From contig CADECX010000012.1 in NCBI GenBank assembly GCA_902825865.1, positions 16,416 to 80,415 on the forward strand: a stretch of DNA of 64,000 bases, in the 5' to 3' direction. The position numbers and the translations under genes were made by a program. This DNA is from an uncultured Alphaproteobacteria bacterium (GTDB lineage Bacteria; Pseudomonadota; Alphaproteobacteria; Micropepsales; Micropepsaceae). Below the pieces are notes generated by a model. The model did no database searches and was not told the DNA's origin. It saw only the letters and a list, made by a program, of their open reading frames with translations. Shown here piece by piece: positions 1 through 8,875 of this stretch (positions are counted from its first letter, which is position 1; each line of letters opens with the position of its first letter).

Positions 1-426
1 AGTGCGCGAGACGCGGCGGCAAAACTGTCCTGGAATGGGCATCCGGGCTATCTCGCCACCATCGAGAATGCCGCCGAGTATCAGCTAGTCCTGGACCGCG
101 TTTTTTCGGGAGGCTATCCGGATGTCACCTATCTGGGCGGGCGGCAGACCGCGCCCGGAGAGTGGCGCTGGGTCACCGGCCCGTCGGGCGCGGCGGATGG
201 CGGCAAGGGCAAGCTGTTCTGGAGCGGCTGGGACCAGGGCACTGCGCAAGGCGAACATTACGCCGTCTGGATGGCGACCGCGTTCCAGCATGGCGGCGAT
301 TGGGATGTGAGGAAGGTCTGCTGCGTCACGCTTTTTTCCTACAGCATACCGCAGTTCAGCACGAGTTTGGGCACCGGTACCGCGGATGAGAATATCGCCG
401 GCTATTTGGTTGAGTTCGGCGGTTAG
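1..426 (+). CDS. C-type-lectin-like domain protein, 3' end only
   Basis: The reading frame is open from the first base of the window and stops at 424-426, giving 141 residues of a gene whose start lies outside. The visible part matches the second half of a C-type-lectin-like fold: GYLATIENAAEYQLV near the beginning, YLGGRQTAPGEWRWVTGP in the middle, and a terminal GYLVEFGG strand, with two adjacent cysteines before it. Such domains bind sugars or proteins and are common in secreted alphaproteobacterial proteins, often beside PEP-CTERM genes. No PEP-CTERM tail is present at this C-terminus. A terminator follows directly. Family assignment is by motif recognition; the ligand is unknown. Confidence 0.7.
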   Translation, partial: SARDAAAKLSWNGHPGYLATIENAAEYQLVLDRVFSGGYPDVTYLGGRQTAPGEWRWVTGPSGAADGGKGKLFWSGWDQGTAQGEHYAVWMATAFQHGGDWDVRKVCCVTLFSYSIPQFSTSLGTGTADENIAGYLVEFGG

Positions 427-445
427 CGCGCAGTCCAGCCCAGGG

Positions 446-482
446 AAAAAAGCCGCCGCCGGATGAGCCCGGCGGCGGTTTT
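446..482. terminator. bidirectional intrinsic terminator
   Basis: A 10-bp perfect GC stem (453-462 with 469-478) with a 6-nt loop is flanked by an A-run on the left and a T-run on the right. It can therefore terminate both the lectin-like gene coming from the left and the PRC-barrel gene coming from the right. Confidence 0.85.
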
Positions 483-483
483 G

Positions 484-855
484 TCAGTGCCAGTCGGGCG
501 TGACTTCATAGTAGCTGTATGACGTCTCGCGGATCGATCCCAGGCTGCCGTCATGCTTGGTCAGGTCCTTGAGATCATAGGCGGGAGCGGATTTCAGCCG
601 GTCCTCGGAAAGCGGCACGACATAGCCGCCCTTGTCCTCGTCATAGTCGAGAAGCGACCAGGGAACCGGATAGTATTTTTCGCCGATGCCAAAAACGCCG
701 CCAAAGCCGAGGGCAGCGAACAAAATCTGATTGGTCTGTTTGTCCAGCACGATGTCTTCAACCGTACCGATTTTGTCGCCGTTGCCGTTATAGACCGCGG
801 TGCCTTTGACCTTGGATGCGAGAATGGCGGTGGTGTGACCGCTGCTGGTCGTCAT
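484..855 (-). CDS. PRC-barrel domain protein
   Basis: This 123-residue protein has a PRC-barrel: residues about 12-90 contain KVKGTAVYNGNGDKIGTVED, an ILFAALGFGGVFGIGEKYYPVPW strand pair and a YVVPLSEDRLKSAP segment. PRC-barrel proteins of this length are common in Alphaproteobacteria, usually uncharacterised, and are often stress induced. There is no signal peptide, so it is probably cytoplasmic. The start is well supported by a strong GAAGGAGGA ribosome site 4-6 bases upstream of the ATG. The gene is convergent with the lectin-like gene across the shared terminator. The role is unknown. Confidence 0.85.
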   Translation of the reverse strand: MTTSSGHTTAILASKVKGTAVYNGNGDKIGTVEDIVLDKQTNQILFAALGFGGVFGIGEKYYPVPWSLLDYDEDKGGYVVPLSEDRLKSAPAYDLKDLTKHDGSLGSIRETSYSYYEVTPDWH

Positions 856-1102
856 GCGTTCCTCCTTCAGTTGTGTTCAACGTTAACGCCAGGCACGGGA
901 CGAGGTTGCGAAAGCGGGGAATTTCCTTTTCTCCGGTTCGCACTTGATGCGCGCAATCGCACCAATCGCGGGTTCCGATGGACGAGTTCCGCAGGGAAAG
1001 TTCCCACATTCGGGCGCGCGTGCCATTTGGGGACAAAGCCGGACCTGCTGGCATGGATCATGAAGCATCTTTTGCAGCCATCCGGGCCCCGGAGGGCGAA
1101 GG

Positions 1103-4100
1103 ATGCATGCTATGTCTGTAAAATCCTTGATGTTTCTCACCTCGGCGCTGGTCTCAGCCGGGTTGGTGATCGAACCGCTGGCGGCAAACGCCGCCGGTTT
1201 GCGCCAAACTGGCACATGGGGACGGCCCGCGGGTGTGAGCCGTCCTGTGTCAAACCTGCGCTGTGACGGTGTGCCTGGTGTCGGCAGTATCGCCATGCGG
1301 CCCATGACTATGCCCGGTGTGGGCAATGTGAGCGCCTTCCGGCCCGCCCCAGGGGTGAATACCGGCAATCGTGATTTTTCGATGCGGCGCGGCTTTGACG
1401 GCGGACGCATGAGCGAAGGTGCCCGCGCCGCTTTTGGCAGCCGCCCTTTGAATGTGATGGGCGGGAATGTGATGGGCGGGAATGTGATGGGCGGCGCCGA
1501 CGCTTCACTGCCGGCTGCCGAAAGTGCCGGCCGTTCCAGTGGATTTTCGGCTGGCGGATCGTCGCCGCGCCCGTTCATGCACTCCAGCCGTCCCTTGAAT
1601 GTTCAGGGCGGGAATGGCGGCGGCTACGACGGCGGCGCGAGGGTCACCAACAATTTCATCAAGAATATCGACGCTTCCAAGCGGATCGATGTCTACAAGC
1701 CGGTGACGGTCAACAACAATATCGACAACTCCAAGACCATCAACGTCTACAAGCCCATCACCATCAACAAGCCGATCACCATCACCAAGAATATCGACGC
1801 CTCCAAGACCATCAATATCACCAAGAATATCGACAATTCCAAATATATCGACGCGTCCAAAACCATCGATATCGACCGGTCGGTTCGTATCGAAAAGAAC
1901 ACTATTTTCAATTTTGCCGGCCACGGTCATGGCGGTGGCCATGGCGGCGGTGGCGGTAACGGTGGCGGCAGCAACAACAATAACAACAATAACAACAATA
2001 CGAACGGCAACAATAACAACAACACCAACAGCAATAACAACAGCAACAACACAAATAGCAACAACACCAATACCAACAGCAACAACACCACGACGACGAA
2101 CAACAACAATTCGATGTCGGACGCGGCGGCGCTGGCGCTCGCCGTGGCGATCGCGCAATTGAATTCGACGATTCACAATACCAACAACAACAGCTCGCAG
2201 GGCGGCAGCAGCACCGGCAATGTCACCAACGTCACCGTGATCGGCGGCAACGCGACAGCGACCGGTGGTGAGGCCGGGGCGGGTGGCGCCGGCGGCGTCG
2301 GCAATGGCGGCGCGGGTGGTGTCGGCAATGGCGGTTCGGCCGATGTGGACGTCAACGTCTCGTCCAGTTCGAATAACAGCAGCACCAATTCGCCGAGCAA
2401 TACGTTCAATCCCAACCTGACTTACACGCCCAGCAACAGCTACGATCCGAGCAATACATACAACCCCAGCAACACCTACAATCCGACCATCACCATCAAC
2501 AATTCCGGCACCGGCTCGGGCGGGTCTGGTTCAACGCCGATCACGCTGACCATCGATAATTCCGCCAACAACTCGGCCAACAATTCCTCGCAGTCGAGTG
2601 TGGGCAATGTTTCCGCGACCGGCGGCAGCAACACCAACACACAAACAAATAGTCAGGCTGCGACCAACAACGCGACGGGCGGTTCTTCCAGCGTGGGCAA
2701 CACCAGCGCGGCCAGCAATCAGACCCAAACCCAAACGGGCACCAACACCAATACCAACACCGCCAATCCCACCAACACCTTCAACCCGGACAACAGCAAT
2801 ACGGCTAACCCAAGCAATATTTTCAATCCGGCCAATACCAACACCGCCCAGGGCGGCGCGGGCGGTCAAGGCGGAGCAGGTGGCCAGGGTGGGGCAGGCG
2901 GCACCGCCACCGTCTTTGTGCTGGGCACCAGCAGCGGCGGAGGATCGAGCACACCGCCGATCACCATCACCATCGATGCATCCAGCGGCGTGGGCGATGT
3001 CTCGTCCAACAGCGGCGGCAATAGCCAGACACAGTACAACAACCAGACCATCGATGTCAGCAACAGCGCCCAGGGCGGCGCGGGCGGTTCGGCCAACAAC
3101 AGCGCCACCATCGCGCCCGTGGTCACCATAAACCCGGTCATAACCGCCAACGGCCAGGGCGGTGCGGGCGGCTCGGCTTCCGCCGATAACAATTCCACCA
3201 TCAACCCGGTTATCACCGCCAATGCGCAAGGCGGGACCGGCGGCACCGCGACCAACACCAACAGCGCGCAAGGTGGAAACGCGACTGGCGGAAACGCCAC
3301 CGGCGGAAACGCCACCGCCAACCCCAACAACACCAACAGCGCGAGCGGTACAGGCAACGGTGGAAACGCCACCAACTCCAACACCAACAGTGCGACGGCC
3401 AACAGCAACGCGAATGCAACCGGCTCCGGCCAGGGCGCGAGTGGTGGCAATATGGTGGTCAACCAGACTCAGAACAATACGAACACCAACAACAGTGCGA
3501 ACAACCAGAGTCAGTTCCAGAACAGCAACAACAACCAGAATTTCAACAACACTTCGAACAATCAGAACGGCCCCAATTACAACAACAACTATGTCGCGCC
3601 GCCGCCGGTGCAAGGCCCGGGCGGTGTGTTTGGCTATTATCAGCCGGGCGGTCCCGACGGCGCTTATGGCTATGCGCGGCCGGTTCTGCCGGCCGTGGCG
3701 GCGCAAAGAAGTGGCGCGGGTGCGCAATGCCGCTTCGTCGACACAACCGTGGTCAAGGCGATACATGCGGTCTGCCTGGCGGGTGATGGCCGGCAATTTC
3801 CCGCCTCGCACATGATCGGCGACACCTGGATCAACAGCGGTTATGAGGGCGAAATTGCCCGTTGCCTGCCGGGCTCGGTCCTGAAGGTGATGATCGGCTC
3901 CGTGATGATGAGCAATCAGGGCATGGCGGTATCGCTGAACGACGCCCATGTCATGTCCTGCCGCCCCGGCGAGGCGGTGCGCCATTTCAAGGACGGCATG
4001 CTCAAATGCGCTCCCGCCCGCAAGGTGCCGGACTGCACCGAACGCACCAATTTGCGCAAGTGGGGAACCGGCGACATGTTCTTCACCTATGTCACGCGTG

Positions 4101-4270
4101 TCTGTCTGGAGCAAAGGCGTGAGATGGTGGGAGGCATGAGCCAAGTCAGCCCCTCCTACAGCTATCAAATGTCCCAGGAACAAAGAAACATGGCCGCGGC
4201 GGCTGCGGCGGCGAAGGCGCGCGAGCTGCGCCTGTCGGGCATCACCCCATATGGCGGCGCTGGGGGCTAA
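1103..4270 (+). CDS. giant secreted Asn/Gly-rich low-complexity protein with Cys-containing C-terminal domain
   Basis: This 1055-residue protein starts with a signal peptide (residues 1 to about 31, ending ANAAG). Three 15-bp tandem repeats at 1450-1494 encode NVMGG. Residues about 185-260 are short beta-like repeats of the IDASK/IDNSK type alternating with VYKP and ITKN. Residues about 270-840 are Asn, Gly, Ser and Thr rich, with poly-Asn runs, NPSNTYNP-like repeats and GGAGG/NATGG repeats. From residue 876 to about 1015 the composition becomes normal and contains seven cysteines (first at 876), suggesting a folded, disulfide-bonded domain. An adhesin, matrix or amyloid-like surface protein is plausible but unproven. 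ATG 1112 is an alternative start (GAAGG spaced 7). The long open frames on the opposite strand are composition artefacts. Confidence 0.85.
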   Translation: MHAMSVKSLMFLTSALVSAGLVIEPLAANAAGLRQTGTWGRPAGVSRPVSNLRCDGVPGVGSIAMRPMTMPGVGNVSAFRPAPGVNTGNRDFSMRRGFDGGRMSEGARAAFGSRPLNVMGGNVMGGNVMGGADASLPAAESAGRSSGFSAGGSSPRPFMHSSRPLNVQGGNGGGYDGGARVTNNFIKNIDASKRIDVYKPVTVNNNIDNSKTINVYKPITINKPITITKNIDASKTINITKNIDNSKYIDASKTIDIDRSVRIEKNTIFNFAGHGHGGGHGGGGGNGGGSNNNNNNNNNTNGNNNNNTNSNNNSNNTNSNNTNTNSNNTTTTNNNNSMSDAAALALAVAIAQLNSTIHNTNNNSSQGGSSTGNVTNVTVIGGNATATGGEAGAGGAGGVGNGGAGGVGNGGSADVDVNVSSSSNNSSTNSPSNTFNPNLTYTPSNSYDPSNTYNPSNTYNPTITINNSGTGSGGSGSTPITLTIDNSANNSANNSSQSSVGNVSATGGSNTNTQTNSQAATNNATGGSSSVGNTSAASNQTQTQTGTNTNTNTANPTNTFNPDNSNTANPSNIFNPANTNTAQGGAGGQGGAGGQGGAGGTATVFVLGTSSGGGSSTPPITITIDASSGVGDVSSNSGGNSQTQYNNQTIDVSNSAQGGAGGSANNSATIAPVVTINPVITANGQGGAGGSASADNNSTINPVITANAQGGTGGTATNTNSAQGGNATGGNATGGNATANPNNTNSASGTGNGGNATNSNTNSATANSNANATGSGQGASGGNMVVNQTQNNTNTNNSANNQSQFQNSNNNQNFNNTSNNQNGPNYNNNYVAPPPVQGPGGVFGYYQPGGPDGAYGYARPVLPAVAAQRSGAGAQCRFVDTTVVKAIHAVCLAGDGRQFPASHMIGDTWINSGYEGEIARCLPGSVLKVMIGSVMMSNQGMAVSLNDAHVMSCRPGEAVRHFKDGMLKCAPARKVPDCTERTNLRKWGTGDMFFTYVTRVCLEQRREMVGGMSQVSPSYSYQMSQEQRNMAAAAAAAKARELRLSGITPYGGAGG

Positions 4271-4310
4271 GGCTTGGGGTGCGCAAATACGCCCTGCCTG
4301 CTGCTTAACC

Positions 4311-4319
4311 TGCTATAAT
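4311..4319 (+). promoter_or_regulatory. extended -10 promoter of the acyltransferase-prsK-prsR-prsT operon
   Basis: TGCTATAAT is a perfect extended -10 element (TGn plus TATAAT), about 57 bases upstream of the GTG start at 4376. No good -35 is visible, which extended -10 promoters tolerate. It would make the operon sigma-70 dependent and leave a leader of about 50 bases. No transcript data are available to confirm it. Confidence 0.6.
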
Positions 4320-4375
4320 AATGCATATTTCTTGGATAGTTTGATCCGGTATCGTTGATCAATTTAGGGGACGGC

Positions 4376-5434
4376 GTGAGGCTCGAGAGCTACGGAATTG
4401 CGGATGCTCCCGCAAGCCTGCGTTCCCTGTTCGACCGGCAGGCTTGCCCGGAAGGATGCTGGAACTGGTTTGAGATTCTCGCCGATACCACCCTGTCGGA
4501 TAAGGAAAGCGCTTTGATCCTTGCGCTGCTCGGCCAAGACGGCCAGCCGGTCTCGGCCGTGCCCGTCGTGGCGGTGGAGGGACGGATCGTCCGGGGACTG
4601 ACTTCGCCGTTTACGACCCTGTTCCGCGCGCCCTTCGGCCATGACGGAGATGCCAGGGCCTTGGGAAAATTTCTCGCCGCCAAGGTGGGCGCCACCTTCC
4701 GGCTGGACGCTTTGGATCCGGCAGACAGTGCCGCCCGTTCCTTCCAGGAGGGTTTGGCGGGCGGCGGTTTGGTGGTGGCGCGGTTCCGCCATTTCGCCAA
4801 CTGGTTTGAAACCATTGATCGTTTCTCCGACTACTGGAACGGCCGGGAGTCGCGGCTGAAATCGACGGTCAAGCGCAAGGCCGCGCCGTTGGAGCGCGAC
4901 GGCAAGCTGAATTTCGAGATGATCGATCTGGCGGGTGATTGGCGCCGCGGCGTGGAGATTTACGAAGCGATCTATGCCAGCAGCTGGAAGCCCCCCGAAC
5001 CCCACCCCCGCTTCATCGGCGCCCTGCTGGAAAAAATGGGGCGCTCGGCGCGGCTGGGTGTCGCCTGGATCGAGGGCAAGCCGGCGGCGGCGCAGATCTG
5101 GCTGGTGCAGCAGGAGCGCGCCACCATTTTCAAGCTGGCGCACGATCCCGCCTTCGACCGTCAATCGCCGGGCACTTTGCTCACCCATTGGATATTCCGC
5201 CTGATTCATGAGCAGGACGGCGTGCGGAACGTGGATTTCGGCCGGGGGGATGACAGCTATAAAAGGCTGTGGCTGCGTTCTTGCCAGGACCGCGAGGGGG
5301 TCTTGGCGGCCAACCCCCGAACGCTTAAGGGATTGTTGGCGGTTGCCGTCGATATTCTGCCTTCCAGGATTGCGAAGCTTCTGCGTCGAAAATCCGGCGG
5401 TCCCGCCGGACAAACCGAGATGAAGACATCATGA
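4376..5434 (+). CDS. GNAT/FemAB-like acyltransferase (CelD/BcsL type)
   Basis: This 352-residue protein has the double GNAT fold of the CelD/BcsL (Acetyltransf_6) group. The second half carries the typical YEAIYASSWKPPEPHP stretch, followed by AAAQIWLVQQERATIFKLAHDP and a NVDFGRGDDSYKRLWL segment close to the C-terminus. Members are thought to modify polysaccharide or peptide substrates in exopolysaccharide clusters. It is first in an operon with prsK and its stop overlaps the prsK start (ATGA). GTG 4376 is preferred because AGGGGAC lies 5-6 bases upstream; a TTG at 4355 would add seven residues but has no ribosome site. The substrate is unknown; a role in the PEP-CTERM/exopolysaccharide system is inferred from context. 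Confidence 0.8.
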   Translation: MRLESYGIADAPASLRSLFDRQACPEGCWNWFEILADTTLSDKESALILALLGQDGQPVSAVPVVAVEGRIVRGLTSPFTTLFRAPFGHDGDARALGKFLAAKVGATFRLDALDPADSAARSFQEGLAGGGLVVARFRHFANWFETIDRFSDYWNGRESRLKSTVKRKAAPLERDGKLNFEMIDLAGDWRRGVEIYEAIYASSWKPPEPHPRFIGALLEKMGRSARLGVAWIEGKPAAAQIWLVQQERATIFKLAHDPAFDRQSPGTLLTHWIFRLIHEQDGVRNVDFGRGDDSYKRLWLRSCQDREGVLAANPRTLKGLLAVAVDILPSRIAKLLRRKSGGPAGQTEMKTS

Positions 5435-7473
5435 CGACGCCGTTTCTCGTCTGGGGGCATGAAGCCGCGTTCCTGGCGTATCTGGTCTTCGCCGCGCTCG
5501 TCGCCGTGCGCAGCTCGCGCACCTTGCATGCCGCTCTGTTCCTGGTCGTGATGCTGTTCACCGCGGCTTGGGCGCAATCCTTCGTGGCGGTGTATCTGGG
5601 ATTTGCGCCGATCTGGCTGGAGGGCGTCATGGCCGCCGGCCGCGATGTCTCCTGGCTCGCCCTTGCCCTGGCGCTGATGCAGCGCAATGCCAGCAATACC
5701 GGCTATTTCCGGGTGTTGACGGCGGTGGCCGCTTTTCTGGCCGCGGTTCAAATCGGGCTCGGGCTGCATGACCCGATGGCCGGTGTGGTTGTCGCCGGGG
5801 TCAGGATAGACGCCACGCTGATCCGCCTGTCGATGACCATCCTGGGATTTGTCGTGGTGGAAAATGTGATGCGCAACGCCTCCAAGGGTGAGCTTTGGGC
5901 GCTGAAGCATTGGGCGATCGGCTTTTCCGGCGTGCTGGTATTCCAGCTTCTTGCCCGCATCCCGGAATTTCTGATGCACGAACCGGACCTCAGCCTGGCG
6001 GTGGCGACGCCGCTGGTCTACATCATCGCCCTGCCGTTTTTTGTGGTCAGTTCCACGCGCCTTCCCCAGTTGAAGGTCCGCGTTCATTCTTCCCGCCGCT
6101 TCGCCTTCTATTCCACCACCTTGATCGCGGTGGGGATCATGCTGCAGGGCATCGCGCTGGCGGCCTGGTATGTGCGCACCTATGGCGGCTCAAACGGTAC
6201 CGCCCTGGCGGCGGTGGTGGCCTTCAGCGGCGTCGCGGCGGTTCTAGCCGCGCTGGTTTCCTCGGGCGTGCGTTCCCGTTTCCGCCGCTTCATCAATGAG
6301 AATTTTTTCAGCCTCAAATACGACTATCGGCTTGAATGGGAGAAATCCATTCGCGAGCTGACCGTCAATCCGGGACAGGACACGCCCGAGCGGGTGCTGC
6401 GCATTCTCTGCGACCTGATGGACACTTCGGGCGGCGCGATCTGGCTCTATCGGGAAAGCTGGCGGCAGTTCACGCCCGCCGCCAAGCGGGGCGACACGCT
6501 GATCGTTTCTCCGGTGCCGGAGAACGACCCCCGGATCGAAGCGCTGCGCTCGGGAGATGAATCCTTCATCAGCCTCGATGACGACGAGCGCGAGGGTCTG
6601 TTCGCCCCCTGGCGCAGGTTTGTCGACCATGCCTGGATCGTGGTGCCGATGCGCTACCGTTCGGCGGTCGCGGGCTTCGCCATTCTCAATCGGCCTCGCG
6701 CCCCGCGCACCCTGGATTGGGAGGATCAGAGCCTGCTCAGGCTGGTGGCGATGCAGCTCGCCGCCTATCTGGTGCAGGAGGAAACCGCCCAATCCCTGGC
6801 CGATGCCCGCCAGCTGGAAGACTTCAACAAGCGTTTTGCCTTTGTCGTGCACGACATCAAGAACACCATCGGCCAGCTTCGCCTGATGGTCTCGAACATC
6901 ACCAAGTTCGGCGATGAAAAGGAGTTCCGCGACGACATGGTGATCACCCTGGGAAATTCGGTGGAACGGCTGGAGGGAATGCTTAAAAGCCTGACGGTGG
7001 TGGGGGGGCAGCGCCCCAAGGCCGGAACCGATCATCAAGTCGTTGAATTAATTGATTTTCTTGAAAAATTTACGAAAGAGAAATGCTCTTTGGGGCACAA
7101 TGTCCTTCTGAGTACAAATCTTTCAAACTCATCGCTTGTGCGGACGGATTTCGATATTTTGCACCGCGTGCTTGAACATGTTGTTTCCAATGCGCTGGAA
7201 GCCAGCGCGGAAGGGGCAGCCGTCAAGATCGACGCGTCGGCTGGCAAAAACACACTACAGATCGCAGTCCTGGATCAAGGGTCGGGCATGACGCAGCAGT
7301 TCGTGAACGAGGAACTCTTCCGGCCGCTCAAATCCACCAAGCGTGGAGGCTTCGGCATCGGCGGCTATCAGGTTCGCGAGCTGATGCGCGATCTGGGCGG
7401 CGATGTTGTCGTCGAAAGCACCGTGGGCGAAGGCACCTGTGTCACCCTTTCCTTACCGCTTGTATTGCATTAG
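5431..7473 (+). CDS. prsK: XrtA/PEP-CTERM system sensor histidine kinase PrsK
   Basis: The 680-residue protein has an N-terminal block of about eight membrane segments (residues about 5-275), a GAF-like region (about 310-450) and a histidine kinase core. The phosphoacceptor box FVVHDIKNTIGQLRL holds His474; the ATPase domain has the N box around Asn587, DQGSGM at 615 and a glycine-rich GGFGIGGYQV at about 639-648. Length and layout match PrsK, the kinase paired with PrsR in exosortase systems. It overlaps the preceding acyltransferase by 4 bases and is followed 6 bases later by prsR, so the pair is co-expressed. The signal sensed is unknown. Family recognition is strong. Confidence 0.93.
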   Translation: MTTPFLVWGHEAAFLAYLVFAALVAVRSSRTLHAALFLVVMLFTAAWAQSFVAVYLGFAPIWLEGVMAAGRDVSWLALALALMQRNASNTGYFRVLTAVAAFLAAVQIGLGLHDPMAGVVVAGVRIDATLIRLSMTILGFVVVENVMRNASKGELWALKHWAIGFSGVLVFQLLARIPEFLMHEPDLSLAVATPLVYIIALPFFVVSSTRLPQLKVRVHSSRRFAFYSTTLIAVGIMLQGIALAAWYVRTYGGSNGTALAAVVAFSGVAAVLAALVSSGVRSRFRRFINENFFSLKYDYRLEWEKSIRELTVNPGQDTPERVLRILCDLMDTSGGAIWLYRESWRQFTPAAKRGDTLIVSPVPENDPRIEALRSGDESFISLDDDEREGLFAPWRRFVDHAWIVVPMRYRSAVAGFAILNRPRAPRTLDWEDQSLLRLVAMQLAAYLVQEETAQSLADARQLEDFNKRFAFVVHDIKNTIGQLRLMVSNITKFGDEKEFRDDMVITLGNSVERLEGMLKSLTVVGGQRPKAGTDHQVVELIDFLEKFTKEKCSLGHNVLLSTNLSNSSLVRTDFDILHRVLEHVVSNALEASAEGAAVKIDASAGKNTLQIAVLDQGSGMTQQFVNEELFRPLKSTKRGGFGIGGYQVRELMRDLGGDVVVESTVGEGTCVTLSLPLVLH

Positions 7474-7479
7474 TCCGCC

Positions 7480-8859
7480 ATGAAAAAAGCAGTCTCAGAA
7501 ACGCCCGCTCCAGCCGCCCAAGACGAACGCCGCGTCCTCTTGGTGGAAGACGATGTCGGCCTGCAGAAGCAGATGCGCTGGGCGCTTTCTCCCTATGTCG
7601 TCGACATTGCCGGAAACCGGACCGAGGCGCTGGAAAAAATATCCAACGCCAAGCCTTACAACGCGGTTGTGCTCGATCTTGGTCTGCCGCCGGATGAAAA
7701 CGGCGCCAGCGAAGGCCTTAAGACGCTGGACGAGATATTGAATGTGGCGCCACGCACCAAGGTGATCGTCGCCAGCGGCAATGTCGAACGTGCCAATGCG
7801 GTGCGGGCTGTCAGCAAGGGAGCGTTCGATTTTGTCGCCAAGCCGCTCGACAGCGAAGTCCTGAAAATTATTCTCGATCGCGCGGTGCGCATGAACGAGC
7901 TGGAGGAAGAAAACAAACAGTTGCGTGAGCAGTCCGCCCGCGCCACCGATGGGTTGGTTTTCGGCTCGGAGAAAATGAGCCAGATCGCGCAAATTCTCAA
8001 TCGCGTGGGACCGATGGACGTCAGCGTGTTGCTGATCGGGGAAACCGGCACCGGCAAGGAAGTGATGGCCAAGGCGCTGCACCGTCTGTCTCCGCGCAGC
8101 GCGCAGCCCTTCGTTGCGATCAATTGCGCCTCCATTCCTGAGAACCTTCTGGAAAGCGAGCTTTTCGGGCACGAAAAAGGCGCCTTCACCGGCGCGGTCA
8201 AGCGAACCCACGGAAAGTTCGAGCTGGCCGATAACGGCACGCTGTTCCTGGACGAAATCGGCGACATGCCGCTTCCCCTGCAAGCCAAGCTGCTGCGGTT
8301 CCTGCAGGAACGCCGCTTGGAGCGCGTTGGCGGGCGCGAGTCCATTACCGTGAATGTCCGGCTGATCACCGCGACCAACCAGAAGCTGGAAAAATTGATC
8401 GCCGAGGGCCGGTTCCGCGAAGATCTATACTACCGCATCAACGATGTGCGCATCGATTTGCCCAACCTGCGGGAACGGGACGGCGACGCGGTATTGCTGG
8501 CGCAATATTTCCTGAACGGGTTCAACAAGGCCTATTCCAAGCATCTTTCCGGATTCACCGAGGATGCGCTGGCGGCCTTGTCGGTCCATCCCTGGCCCGG
8601 CAATGTCCGCGAGCTCGAAAACCGGGTGAAGCGCGCCGTGATCATGGCGGAAAACAAGCGCATCACCGCCCAGGACCTGGATTTGGGCGATATAAAAGCC
8701 GGCGACCGCGATCTCAATCTGCGCAAGGAAGTGGCGAAGGTGGAAAAGCGGCTCGCCGCCGAGGCCTTGGCGCTTTCCGACGGGAATATTTCCAAGGCCG
8801 CCAAGCTTTTGGGCGTCAGCCGGCCACATTTCTACAGCCTAATCGGCCATAACGAATAA
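7480..8859 (+). CDS. prsR: PEP-CTERM-box sigma-54 response regulator PrsR
   Basis: This is a 459-residue NtrC-type activator. The receiver domain covers residues about 15-135, with acceptor Asp66 in VVLDLGLP. The AAA+ domain has Walker A GETGTGKE at 187-194, the sigma-54 contact loop GAFTGA at 234-239 and Walker B LFLDEIGD at about 256-263. The C-terminal Fis-type helix-turn-helix (GNISKAAKLLGVSRPHFYSL) ends the protein. An intact GAFTGA loop means it should activate sigma-54 promoters, and such a promoter precedes the PEP-CTERM gene at 22883-23749. The partner kinase is PrsK, encoded just upstream. Assignment as PrsR is by family likeness and by gene order. Confidence 0.93.
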   Translation: MKKAVSETPAPAAQDERRVLLVEDDVGLQKQMRWALSPYVVDIAGNRTEALEKISNAKPYNAVVLDLGLPPDENGASEGLKTLDEILNVAPRTKVIVASGNVERANAVRAVSKGAFDFVAKPLDSEVLKIILDRAVRMNELEEENKQLREQSARATDGLVFGSEKMSQIAQILNRVGPMDVSVLLIGETGTGKEVMAKALHRLSPRSAQPFVAINCASIPENLLESELFGHEKGAFTGAVKRTHGKFELADNGTLFLDEIGDMPLPLQAKLLRFLQERRLERVGGRESITVNVRLITATNQKLEKLIAEGRFREDLYYRINDVRIDLPNLRERDGDAVLLAQYFLNGFNKAYSKHLSGFTEDALAALSVHPWPGNVRELENRVKRAVIMAENKRITAQDLDLGDIKAGDRDLNLRKEVAKVEKRLAAEALALSDGNISKAAKLLGVSRPHFYSLIGHNE

Positions 8860-8875
8860 GACAGCGAGGGACTTC

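Noticed and set aside
994..1005. GGGAA-AG-TTCCC dyad upstream of the Asn-rich gene
   Set aside because: Short dyads of this size occur by chance in GC-rich DNA and no promoter elements flank it.
1970..3560. CRISPR-like or minisatellite repeats
   Set aside because: The repeats are in frame, degenerate and encode Asn/Gly-rich protein; there are no equal spacers and no cas genes.
2531..4183. 550-codon open frame on the minus strand opposite the Asn-rich gene
   Set aside because: It is the complement of AAC/GGC-rich repeats, giving Val/Gly-rich low complexity with no signal peptide or domain; the plus-strand frame has a leader, ribosome site and a folded C-terminal domain.
4342..4370. TGATCC as an RpoE/ChrR-type promoter before the prsK operon
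   Set aside because: Eighteen bases downstream the sequence is AGGGG, with no TAAGA-like -10; an extended -10 lies upstream instead.
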